The notes: a model not told the origin generated them from the letters alone. A DNA stretch of 6,864 nucleotides from Lachnospiraceae bacterium (GCA_017444545.1 JAFSWJ010000082.1:1-6864), one strand, 5' to 3'. Shown: positions 1-6,394, counted from the stretch's first letter. Translations and numbers: made by a program.

Positions 1-1
1 A

Positions 2-1570
2 AAGCGTTTCGAGGCAACCCTGGAAAACGGTATGGCAGAGTACAAAAAGATCCTTGATGCCGCAAAGAATGACGGATCAGGAAAGATCGAAGGAAAAGAT
101 GCATTTTATCTCTATGATACATTTGGCTTCCCTGTTGAACTGACGATCTAGCTTGCAGAGGAAGCAGGTCTAAAGGTTGACATGAACGGATTTAAGGCGG
201 CGATGGAAGGTCAGAAGGCTAAGGCAAGAGAAAATGCAAACTTCTCTGCAAAGCTTACGGACTCGGCCGTTTACGATAAACTTGATGAGAATCTTACAAG
301 CGAATTCATCGGATACGAAACACTTGAAGATGAGGAAGTGATCGCAGCCATTGCCGGAGAGAAATCGCTTCTTGATTCTCTTTCGGAAGGGGAGGAGGGT
401 ACGATCATCACTTCAAAAACTCCCTTCTATGCAACTATGGGCGGTCAGAAGGGTGATACCGGCATCATAAAGACCTCATCTGCCGAGTTTAAGGTAAGCG
501 AAGCCGTAAAGCTTCCCGGAGGAAGGATCGGACATGCAGGCAAAGTGATGAAAGGCACGATAAGCAAAGGCGATAAGGCAGAGCTTCTTGTCGACAAGGC
601 AAACAGAGATGCAACCTGCAGAAACCATACCGCTACACACCTTCTTCAGAAGGCACTTCAGGAGATCCTCGGAGACGGAGCTCATCAGAAGGGTTCATAT
701 CAGGATGGAACAAGGACGCGTTTTGACTTCAGTTACGGACAGGCTATGACTGCGGAACAGATAGCCGCTGCCGAAAAAACGGTCAATGAGAAGATCGCGG
801 AAGATATGGATGTTGTGACATCTGTTATGGGAATAGAAGAAGCCAAAGCAACCGGAGCCATGGCTCTCTTCGGAGAAAAGTACGGTGATACCGTACGGGT
901 TGTAAATGTAGGAGACTGGTCTGTTGAACTTTGCGGTGGAACTCATGTAAAGAAGACAGGTCAGATCGCATTCTTCAAGATCCTCTCAGAGAGCGGGATA
1001 GCAGCGGGAGTCAGAAGGATTGAGGCTGTTACCGGTTCCAATGTGCTTGAATATTACAGGAAGATAGAGGAAAGGCTTGATGATGCGGCAAAGGCTGCAA
1101 AGACCACGCCTGAGGCCCTCGTTGAAAGGATAGGAAAGCTTCAGGAGGAGATAAAGGCACTGAAGTCTGAAAACGAATCCCTGAAGTCAAAGGCCGCAAA
1201 TGAAGCCGTTGCAGATGTGATGGACAGCGTTCAAGAAGTAAATGGCGTGAAGCTTCTTGCGACATCCGTAAAGGGTGTTGATATGAACGGGCTTCGCGAG
1301 CTTTCGGACAATCTCAAGGCAAAGCTTGGTGAGGGTGTTGTGGTCCTTCTTTCGGAAAATGACGGCAAGGTGAATGTCGTGGTTTCCGCAACTGACGGGG
1401 CCATGGCAAAGGGCGCCCATGCAGGAAATCTCATAAAGGAGATCGCATCCCTTGTGGGAGGCGGCGGAGGCGGACGCCCCAATATGGCACAGGCAGGCGG
1501 CAAGGATCCCTCCGGTATCGAAAAGGCCCTTGCAAAGGCAGCAGAGGTGCTTGAAGGACAGTTAAAATAG
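2..1570 (+). CDS. alaS: Alanyl-tRNA synthetase, C-terminal part, interrupted by an in-frame TAG
   Basis: AlaRS charges tRNA-Ala and clears mischarged Ser/Gly-tRNA-Ala in the cytoplasm. The frame is open from the window edge, so the N-terminal catalytic core (about 350 residues of a usual ~875) lies upstream. Visible in order: the linker [11 protein letters not shown] (codons near 113-145), the editing domain with zinc-site HTATH (His codons at 626 and 638) and CGGTH (Cys at 932, His at 944), a coiled-coil-like stretch near 1130-1200, and the C-Ala domain with its glycine-rich [16 protein letters not shown] (about 1453-1500). The one defect is TAG at 149-151, where relatives usually have Glu (GAG), giving ELTI*LAEE. 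Everything after it is well conserved and in frame, which argues for a recent single-base change or a base-call error rather than an old pseudogene. An internal ATG at 182 with AAGG five bases upstream could restart translation. The gene ends with TAG, 17 nt before manA. Confidence 0.9.
149..151 (+). other. Premature in-frame amber stop in alaS
   Basis: The codon after ACG ATC is TAG. Both sides read as one continuous AlaRS sequence with no frame change, so this is a point substitution, most simply GAG to TAG. A product ending here would keep the aminoacylation region but lose the editing and C-Ala domains. The true alaS end also uses TAG; reading through that one would add only seven codons before a TGA at 1589-1591, so terminal TAG use neither proves nor excludes amber readthrough. 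The other five gene ends in the window use TGA. Confidence 0.9.
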
Positions 1571-1587
1571 AAAAGCGTGGAGTGGAG

Positions 1588-2532
1588 ATGACAATGCTGA
1601 AGCTTGAAGCCTCGGTAAAGGACTATGTCTGGGGCGGCAGGAGACTGATAGATGAATACGGCAAAAAGGCTCCCGGAGATATCATAGCCGAAACCTGGGA
1701 GCTGTCCTGTTATCCCGGAAGCGAATCGGTTATCAATAACGGGGAATACGCGGGAAAGACCCTGAGCGAATACATAAGCAGTACGGGCGGAAAGGTTCTT
1801 GGGAAAAACTGCGCTGATCCGGAGCATTTTCCTGTTCTTGTCAAGTTCATAGATGCAAAGCAGGATCTCTCCATTCAGGTGCATCCGGATGATGAATATG
1901 CCAGGGAGCATGGCCATTATTTCGGAAAGAGCGAGATGTGGTATATCATCGATGCCGCAGAGGATGCGGTTTTGTGCCACGGCCTGAACAGGAAGCTCAC
2001 AAAAAAAGAGTTTAAGCAGAGGATAAATGACGGAACCCTGATGGAGGTATTAAACAGGGTGCCCGTGAAAAGAGGAGACGTGTTCTTCATCGGAGCGGGT
2101 ACCATACATTCCATCGGAAAAGGAATACTCCTGGCTGAGGTCCAGCAAAACTCCAATATCACCTACCGCGTATTTGATTACAAGCGTAAGGACAGTAACG
2201 GAAAGGAAAGGGAGCTTCATATAAAGGAGGCTTTGGACGTGGCAAAGCTTGAACCTGAGGGAGAACGCTACCAGGGTGTTTTCAGCTCCTTTGACTGCGC
2301 ATATTTTACCGTGGACAGAAAGGATACCCTTGAAAGTACCGAGGATGAGATCCATGTGAAGGTTGGAAAGGATTCCTTCAGGCATCTTTTGTTCACCCGG
2401 GGGAGCGGCAGGATAAAAAACGGAGAGGAAGAGCTGGAATTTTGCAGGGGAGACAGCATTTTCCTTCCTGCAGCCGGCGGAGAGTATGTGATCACGGGAA
2501 GATTTGAAGTGATCATTACACATGTAGGATGA
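1588..2532 (+). CDS. manA: Type I mannose-6-phosphate isomerase (class I phosphomannose isomerase)
   Basis: This zinc enzyme interconverts mannose-6-phosphate and fructose-6-phosphate in the cytoplasm, either for mannose use or to supply mannose units for glycans. The 314-residue product has the length of the short Bacillus-type ManA. Motifs, numbered from this start: KDYVWGG near the N-terminus; QVHPDD with likely zinc ligands Gln97 and His99; KSEMW with Glu116; GTIHSIGKG with His174; and ITYRVFDY with the likely catalytic Arg194. A C-terminal cupin-like domain ends in GDSIFLPAAGGEYVITG. Start choice: GTG 1582, ATG 1588 and ATG 1594 are all in frame. ATG 1588 has GGAG at 1579-1582 (5-nt gap) and ATG 1594 has GGAG at 1584-1587 (6-nt gap), so either ATG is plausible. 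The close spacing to alaS suggests co-transcription. All expected active-site residues appear present. Confidence 0.93.
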   Translation: MTMLKLEASVKDYVWGGRRLIDEYGKKAPGDIIAETWELSCYPGSESVINNGEYAGKTLSEYISSTGGKVLGKNCADPEHFPVLVKFIDAKQDLSIQVHPDDEYAREHGHYFGKSEMWYIIDAAEDAVLCHGLNRKLTKKEFKQRINDGTLMEVLNRVPVKRGDVFFIGAGTIHSIGKGILLAEVQQNSNITYRVFDYKRKDSNGKERELHIKEALDVAKLEPEGERYQGVFSSFDCAYFTVDRKDTLESTEDEIHVKVGKDSFRHLLFTRGSGRIKNGEEELEFCRGDSIFLPAAGGEYVITGRFEVIITHVG

Positions 2533-2600
2533 AACACGGATTGCGGGAGCGGCTTTGACGGCAAAGCAGTACGTGACATTATGAATACCGGAGAACTGAT

Positions 2601-4547
2601 ATGAAGATGGAAAAGAATATGCCGGCAGTTTCCTCGATAACCGAGATCCCTCACGGGATGAGGATCAGGATGGAGGGACTGCTAAACCTTGATATCACAA
2701 GCTTTGCAAAGGGTGATCTGAACTTCACCCTTTCACGTCTTTTGGGATACGAAAGTGATGACAGGGGCTTTGAACTGACGGAGGCTCCGGAAGAGACAGC
2801 ACTTTTTGCCGGAGAAGGGGAGGTCACTCTTGAAACCGGCGGATTTACCCTGAGAGCCGGAAAGGAAAGATTCGGTATCACGGTTGAAAGAGAAGGGCGG
2901 ATCCTTTTGTCCATGGGAGAGGACAGCCTTTCATATGAGAAGGATGAAAAAGCCGGAGAGGCTTTCGGATACAGCGGCTTTCTGACCGCGTCTTTTTGCA
3001 TTTCACCTCTTGAGACCATCTGGGGGCTTGGAGGGAAAAACACATCCTTTGTAAAAAATTTCCGGACACTAAAGGATGTTTATCCCGTCTTTTTTTCAGA
3101 CAGAGGATATGCTCTCCTTTGCGATCACAGGGAGGGAGTTTCCTTTTCAATCTCGGATCCGAAACCGGGGGTCATTGTCATAAAGGTTCCGGGAGAAAGG
3201 CTTTCCTTCCACCTGGTCAGCGGAAAGGATATCGAAGAGACCATATCGGATATGAAGGAACTGACGGGAAAAGCACCTCTTCCCGATGTATGCAGCCTGA
3301 ACCCCTGGCTTTTTGCCGATCCAATGACTGTATGTGACAGCGATACCATTGATCCTCTCCACAAAGAGGGCTTTAAGCTCTGTGTCAACGCAGGTCCCTT
3401 TGTCAGACAGGATGATGTTCTCTTTGAGGAGGGCCTTGCCGGCGGATTTTTTGCAAAACGTTCCGACGGGCATGGCATCATTCAGGAGGAAGGACTTCCG
3501 GGAGCACCGGCCCTTATCGATATCACTGATGATGAAGCGGTTTCCTGGTATGCGGGAAAGATAAAGGAACTTTGCGACAGGGGTGTGGACGGCCTCAGTT
3601 CTTATTATCCTGAGATCTTTAATGCTCTCATGCCAAAGCTTTCGGAAAAAGCAGACGGCGGCCTTTCTGTCTCACTGTTTTCTGCAGGACCGGAGCCTGA
3701 TATGCCCTCTGTCATCTACAGGACCGTATCTGACGGAGCCGGTTTTTCCGATATGGCACAAAGCCTGCGCTCCGGGCTTTCCATGATCTTTGGCGGTGTG
3801 TCATACTTTTGTCATGAGATACCCTTTGATCCACAGGATCACGACAGCGAAGCGATGAAAAGATGGATCCAGTATGGCTGCTTTTCGACGTATTTCGGAA
3901 TACGTGTTTTTGAAAACATGAGCGGCGGGGACTTCTTTTTCGGAGATGAGGCTGAGGTCTTCAAAAAGTTTTCGGGGATCAGGAACATGCTCATGCCCTA
4001 TATTTTTGAGCAGGTCAGAAAAACGCATGAGACGGGAATGCCGGTCGTAAGGCCCATGGCCATGGCTTTTCCCGAAGATCCTGCCTGCACGCATCTTGAT
4101 CTTCAATATATGCTGGGGGACAGCATCCTTGTTGCTCCGGTATTTGAAAGAGGAGGGAAATGCCGTTTCTATCTGCCTGCGGGCAAATGGAAAAACCTTC
4201 TGGATGATGAGATCCTCGAGGGGGCGGGCTTTTTTGAAAGAGAATATGATGATCTTCATATGGCGGCTTTTGTCAGGGAAAACACCTTGCTTCCCGTTGG
4301 AGGCACGGCTGACAGACCTGATTATGATTACACAAAGGGGCTGACTCTTCACTATTTCCTTCCGGTGATCGGAAAGGGGATCGTGACCGAGATACCCGAC
4401 GGGACCGGAAATACGGTCATGTCCTTCAAGGGGTTTTTCGGCGGTGAAAGAGCGGAGGTCAGGATGCTTTCTCCGACAGGCATGGGAAAGGTGCCCGTGA
4501 CGGTACATCACCTTGACGGTACGGAGGAAAATGGCTATACCCTTTGA
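2601..4547 (+). CDS. Glycoside hydrolase family 31-like protein with a degenerate active site
   Basis: The 648-residue protein has the family 31 (alpha-glucosidase/alpha-xylosidase) order: an N-terminal beta-sandwich (about 1-225, with WGLGGKNTSF and SDRGYALLCDH), a barrel (about 230-475), and C-terminal beta domains with the well-kept QYMLGDSILVAPVF (502-515), FYLPAGKW and VRENTLLPVG. By eye against E. coli YicI, GVDCFKTDFGE becomes GVDGLSSYYPE (328-338), so the nucleophile Asp416 is replaced by Tyr335. Asp378 could still match acid/base Asp482 with a one-residue gap. The barrel start that normally holds the HFD..W substrate-binding segment is largely deleted (NPWLFADPMTVCDSDTIDP, 234-252), HDIGGF has become HEIPF, and the FARS arginine is gone. 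No stop or frameshift breaks the gene and no signal peptide is seen. GGAG at 2590-2593 lies 7 nt before the ATG. It is either a non-catalytic glycan-binding or regulatory protein, or an atypical enzyme; the substrate is unknown. Confidence 0.8.
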   Translation: MKMEKNMPAVSSITEIPHGMRIRMEGLLNLDITSFAKGDLNFTLSRLLGYESDDRGFELTEAPEETALFAGEGEVTLETGGFTLRAGKERFGITVEREGRILLSMGEDSLSYEKDEKAGEAFGYSGFLTASFCISPLETIWGLGGKNTSFVKNFRTLKDVYPVFFSDRGYALLCDHREGVSFSISDPKPGVIVIKVPGERLSFHLVSGKDIEETISDMKELTGKAPLPDVCSLNPWLFADPMTVCDSDTIDPLHKEGFKLCVNAGPFVRQDDVLFEEGLAGGFFAKRSDGHGIIQEEGLPGAPALIDITDDEAVSWYAGKIKELCDRGVDGLSSYYPEIFNALMPKLSEKADGGLSVSLFSAGPEPDMPSVIYRTVSDGAGFSDMAQSLRSGLSMIFGGVSYFCHEIPFDPQDHDSEAMKRWIQYGCFSTYFGIRVFENMSGGDFFFGDEAEVFKKFSGIRNMLMPYIFEQVRKTHETGMPVVRPMAMAFPEDPACTHLDLQYMLGDSILVAPVFERGGKCRFYLPAGKWKNLLDDEILEGAGFFEREYDDLHMAAFVRENTLLPVGGTADRPDYDYTKGLTLHYFLPVIGKGIVTEIPDGTGNTVMSFKGFFGGERAEVRMLSPTGMGKVPVTVHHLDGTEENGYTL

Positions 4548-4551
4548 CCCC

Positions 4552-4580
4552 TTGACGGGAAGAGGGTTTGCGTATATAAT
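4552..4580 (+). promoter_or_regulatory. Strong sigma-A-type promoter for rpsU
   Basis: TTGACG at 4552-4557 and a perfect TATAAT at 4575-4580 are separated by the ideal 17 bp. Transcription would start near 4587, leaving a leader of about 86 nt before rpsU. The -35 box begins only five bases after the stop codon of the GH31-like gene, so rpsU can be expressed independently of the upstream genes. Confidence 0.85.
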
Positions 4581-4613
4581 CACTTTGTGTGTTTTTGAGC
4601 ACATAATTACCCA

Positions 4614-4657
4614 TTCAGTTAAGGAAGTACCACAGATGCTTCCGGGATTGGGCTGAA
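4614..4657 (+). promoter_or_regulatory. Possible nested hairpin in the rpsU leader
   Basis: TTCAG (4614-4618) can pair with CTGAA (4653-4657), and inside it GGAAG (4623-4627) can pair with CTTCC (4639-4643). The outer 3' arm touches the start of the purine-rich ribosome binding site at 4656-4664, so folding could limit access of ribosomes to rpsU. Ribosomal protein genes are often autoregulated through their leaders, but these are short five-base stems and the regulatory role is only inferred. Confidence 0.3.
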
Positions 4658-4672
4658 GGGAGGGTTGAGAGA

Positions 4673-4849
4673 ATGTCAAATGTCATCGTAAAAGAAAACG
4701 AATCTTTGGACAGTGCGCTGAGGCGTTTCAAGAGAAACTGCGCAAAGGCCGGCATACAGCAGGAGATTCGAAAGAGAGAGCATTACGAGAAGCCGAGTGT
4801 CAGACGCAAGAAAAAGTCTGAAGCAGCTCGCAAGCGCAAATATAATTGA
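4673..4849 (+). CDS. rpsU: 30S ribosomal protein S21
   Basis: S21 is a small basic protein of the 30S subunit that acts near the 3' end of 16S rRNA during translation initiation. The 58-residue product begins [19 protein letters not shown], continues with [20 protein letters not shown] and ends in the Arg/Lys-rich [10 protein letters not shown], which matches the whole family with no gap and closely resembles Clostridia versions. The ribosome binding site AAGGGAGGG (4656-4664) sits 8 nt before the ATG. The gene has its own near-consensus promoter upstream and a terminator hairpin just downstream, so it appears to be a single-gene transcription unit placed between a carbohydrate-related pair and the ruvAB group. 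Confidence 0.97.
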   Translation: MSNVIVKENESLDSALRRFKRNCAKAGIQQEIRKREHYEKPSVRRKKKSEAARKRKYN

Positions 4850-4856
4850 TGATGAT

Positions 4857-4892
4857 CGACAGCCCTGTTTTCGCGGGGCTGTTTGTCTTTAA
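4857..4892 (+). terminator. Rho-independent terminator after rpsU
   Basis: ACAGCCC (4859-4865) pairs with GGGCTGT (4876-4882) around a ten-base loop, followed by the T-rich tail TTTGTCTTT. It begins 9 nt after the rpsU stop codon. The T tract is interrupted by G and C, so some read-through into the next gene is plausible; no convincing promoter is seen between this hairpin and that gene. Confidence 0.75.
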
Positions 4893-4922
4893 AACGGATT
4901 GTTATTTTGCGGGAGAATTATA

Positions 4923-5507
4923 ATGTGGAACAGACAGATCCTTGGATTTGATTTTTATCATATAGCACTGTGGTTCATCTTTTACAGCGTTATCGGCTGG
5001 GCAGTAGAGAGTATCTATATGAGCTGGTGCAACAGGAAACTCACGAACCGTGGGTTCAACAAGGGACCCTTCTGCCCCATCTACGGCTTCGGTTTTGTGG
5101 GAGCCTATCTGCTTTTCAGGCCCTTTGCCGAAAGATATGTCCTGCTTTATTTTCTGGGTGTCATAGCGGGAACCTCCTTTGAACTGCTTGTTGCCATGAT
5201 CATGAAAAAATTTCTGGGACAGGTCTGGTGGGACTATACAAACAAACCCTTCAACTACAAGGGAGTCCTCTGTCTTGAGAGCAGCATAGCCTGGGGCTTT
5301 TACTGCCTCTTTCTTTTCGGTTTTCTTCAGAAATTCGTTTCAAAGACTTCGGATCTGATACCCGAAAATGTGGGGATTCTTTTCATCAAGACCACTGCCG
5401 TCGTATTTATCCTGGATTTCACGGTGCAGCTGACCAGAGCGCTGGGGATCCACTATTCCATGACAGAGATGAGAAACAAACTGAAGAACTACAGAAAGGA
5501 TCTGTGA
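4923..5507 (+). CDS. Five-helix membrane protein, PF06541-like (putative ABC transporter type IV/CmpB family)
   Basis: The 194-residue protein is hydrophobic, with likely membrane segments near 12-33, 50-66, 72-95, 119-140 and 149-171, and a basic C-terminal tail (MRNKLKNYRKDL). Characteristic motifs are WAVESIYMS (about 26-34), NRGFNKGPFCPIYGFG (42-57) and WWDYTNKPFNYKGVLCLE (102-119), which I recognise as the pattern of the family labelled putative ABC-transporter type IV. The transport label is weak: no ATPase gene is adjacent and the function of this family is poorly defined. The start is ATG 4923 with GGGAG at 4911-4915 (7-nt gap), preferred over an upstream TTG at 4899 without a good ribosome binding site. 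The stop at 5507 is followed by a single base before ruvA, so the two are probably co-transcribed and perhaps translationally coupled. Confidence 0.85.
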   Translation: MWNRQILGFDFYHIALWFIFYSVIGWAVESIYMSWCNRKLTNRGFNKGPFCPIYGFGFVGAYLLFRPFAERYVLLYFLGVIAGTSFELLVAMIMKKFLGQVWWDYTNKPFNYKGVLCLESSIAWGFYCLFLFGFLQKFVSKTSDLIPENVGILFIKTTAVVFILDFTVQLTRALGIHYSMTEMRNKLKNYRKDL

Positions 5508-5508
5508 T

Positions 5509-6120
5509 ATGATCGGTTTTTTGAGAGGAACGGTGGCAGGGATCGGTGTGAACACCCTTCTGCTTGATGTTTCGGGGGTGGGCTTTGAGATAAATGTCGG
5601 TGCGCCCTCCTTTGCATCCCGCCTTTCCATCGGAGATGAGGTTACCGTATATACCCATATGGCAGTCAGAGAGGACAATATCTCTCTTTTTGGCTTTGCA
5701 ACCGGTGACGAGCTTCATATTTTCAAGCTCCTCATCAGCGTCAGCGGTATCGGCCCGAAGAGCGCGGTGCAGATCATATCCTCCATGGGGGCGGATGATC
5801 TCAGGTTTGCCATCCTCACCGGGGATGCAAAGACCATATCAAAGGCTCCCGGCATAGGCCAGAAGATGGCCCAGACGGTGATCCTCGAGCTCAAGGACAA
5901 GATAGGCGACGCCTCCTTCGGAGATGAAGGAGAAAGCATTTCCGCCGAAAAGGGAGCGCCCGTATCAAATGATGAAAGATCCGAGGCTGCGGAAGCCCTC
6001 ATAGCTTTGGGCTACAGCAGATCCGAAGGATACCGCGCGGTAAAACAGGCATCAGCAGATCTGGGTGAGGGCGCTGATGCAAATACACTTTTAAAGAACG
6101 CATTGAAATATCTGGGATGA
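5509..6120 (+). CDS. ruvA: Holliday junction branch migration protein RuvA
   Basis: RuvA binds four-way DNA junctions as a tetramer and loads the RuvB motor for branch migration in recombination repair. The 203-residue length fits the family. Domain I (OB fold, about 1-63) starts MIGFLRGTV and contains the acidic pin pair Glu55-Asp56 in VREDNISLFGF, as in E. coli. Domain II has two helix-hairpin-helix motifs, VSGIGPKSA (about 78-86) and APGIGQKMAQ (113-122), followed by LELKDKIG. An acidic flexible linker (about 133-155) leads to domain III (AAEALIALGYS to the end), which contacts RuvB. AAAGGA (5495-5500) lies 8 nt before the ATG, inside the end of the preceding membrane-protein gene. ruvB follows, but only after a 297-nt gap filled by an inverted-repeat element. 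Confidence 0.97.
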   Translation: MIGFLRGTVAGIGVNTLLLDVSGVGFEINVGAPSFASRLSIGDEVTVYTHMAVREDNISLFGFATGDELHIFKLLISVSGIGPKSAVQIISSMGADDLRFAILTGDAKTISKAPGIGQKMAQTVILELKDKIGDASFGDEGESISAEKGAPVSNDERSEAAEALIALGYSRSEGYRAVKQASADLGEGADANTLLKNALKYLG

Positions 6121-6121
6121 A

Positions 6122-6146
6122 GAACTGTTCAAAAAACGAACAGTTT
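6122..6146. repeat. Short hairpin directly after ruvA
   Basis: AACTGTTC (6123-6130) and GAACAGTT (6138-6145) form a perfect 8-bp stem around the loop AAAAAAC, extendable by one G-T pair. It starts just after the ruvA stop. No run of T follows it on either strand, so it is not a typical terminator; it could protect the ruvA mRNA end or mark an older insertion boundary. Confidence 0.6.
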
Positions 6147-6154
6147 GGTATAAA

Positions 6155-6174
6155 AATGTCATTAAGTTAAGCAT
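6155..6174 (+). repeat. Left terminal inverted repeat
   Basis: These 20 bp match the reverse complement of 6375-6394 without mismatch; pairing stops immediately on both sides. The arm is made of two overlapping quasi-palindromes, AATG-T-CATT and TTAA-G-TTAA. Confidence 0.9.
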
Positions 6175-6197
6175 ACAAAACTTCGGGCGCGAGCAGG

Positions 6198-6232
6198 GGC
6201 GCTGAATGTCCAGTGGACATTCGTTTAGCGCC
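6198..6232. repeat. Hairpin A of the element
   Basis: GGCGCT (6198-6203) pairs with AGCGCC (6227-6232), GAATGTCC (6204-6211) pairs with GGACATTC (6215-6222), the loop is AGT and the bulge GTTT (6223-6226). An outer stem CTTCGG/CCGAAG (6181-6186, 6235-6240) can close over it. It is followed by GACCGAAGCGGAGCG (6233-6247). Confidence 0.85.
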
Positions 6233-6291
6233 GACCGAAGCGGAGCGTAGAACCCCATGCCGAGCACCTACCGGAGCGCAAGGTATGGGGG

Positions 6292-6326
6292 GACGCATAC
6301 CGTCCAGTGGACGGTAGTTTTGCGTC
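6292..6326. repeat. Hairpin B of the element, same architecture as hairpin A
   Basis: GACGCA (6292-6297) pairs with TGCGTC (6321-6326), TACCGTCC (6298-6305) pairs with GGACGGTA (6309-6316), the loop is AGT and the bulge GTTT (6317-6320). It is followed by GACCGGAGCGGAGCG (6327-6341). Arm lengths, loop and bulge equal those of hairpin A, while the stem sequences differ. Confidence 0.85.
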
Positions 6327-6374
6327 GACCGGAGCGGAGCGGAGACCCTGCGGGAGCAAAGGCCAATATGTGAA

Positions 6375-6394
6375 ATGCTTAACTTAATGACATT
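6375..6394 (-). repeat. Right terminal inverted repeat
   Basis: Exact reverse complement of 6155-6174. It ends 23 bp before the ruvB start codon, leaving the ruvB ribosome binding site AGGA (6406-6409) outside the element. Confidence 0.9.

Larger units (their letters stand above)
6155..6394. mobile_element. 240-nt MITE-like element with perfect 20-bp terminal inverted repeats between ruvA and ruvB
   Basis: The left end AATGTCATTAAGTTAAGCAT (6155-6174) is exactly the reverse complement of 6375-6394. The AT-rich ends enclose a GC-rich interior with two matching 35-nt hairpins (6198-6232, 6292-6326), a stem CTTCGG/CCGAAG (6181-6186 with 6235-6240) closing the first of them, and a stem CCCCATGCC/GGTATGGGG (6253-6261 with 6282-6290, one G-T pair). 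No reading frame of useful length is present. The flanks show no clear target duplication; the nearest option is TTAA, which occurs within both ends. Without the element the ruvA-ruvB gap would be 57 nt. The ruvB ribosome binding site lies 11 nt beyond the right end, so it is intact. It could instead be a structured RNA; the mobile call rests on the terminal repeats and the intrusion into an operon. Confidence 0.6.

Noticed and set aside
1453..1500. Glycine run near the end of alaS as an anomalous low-complexity repeat
   Set aside because: This glycine-rich stretch is the normal signature of the C-Ala domain.
2555..2582. TTGACG and CATTAT, 16 bp apart, as a promoter for the GH31-like gene
   Set aside because: The -10 box matches only four of six bases and the start would fall on the ribosome binding site at 2590, leaving no usable leader.
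3801..4679. Long reverse-strand open frame opposite the GH31-like gene and the rpsU promoter
   Set aside because: It runs opposite a clearly recognisable coding frame and the promoter, and its translation resembles no family I know; the same holds for the reverse frame at 1231-1980.
4919..4924. Perfect TATAAT in front of the membrane-protein gene
   Set aside because: It overlaps the ATG at 4923, so transcripts would start inside the gene, and no -35 box is found at 16-18 bp; the only candidate (TTGTTA) is 14 bp away.
6122..6154. Hairpin after ruvA as a terminator, or GGTATAAAA as a promoter for ruvB
   Set aside because: No T tract follows the hairpin on either strand, and the sequence at the -35 distance matches only three of six consensus bases.
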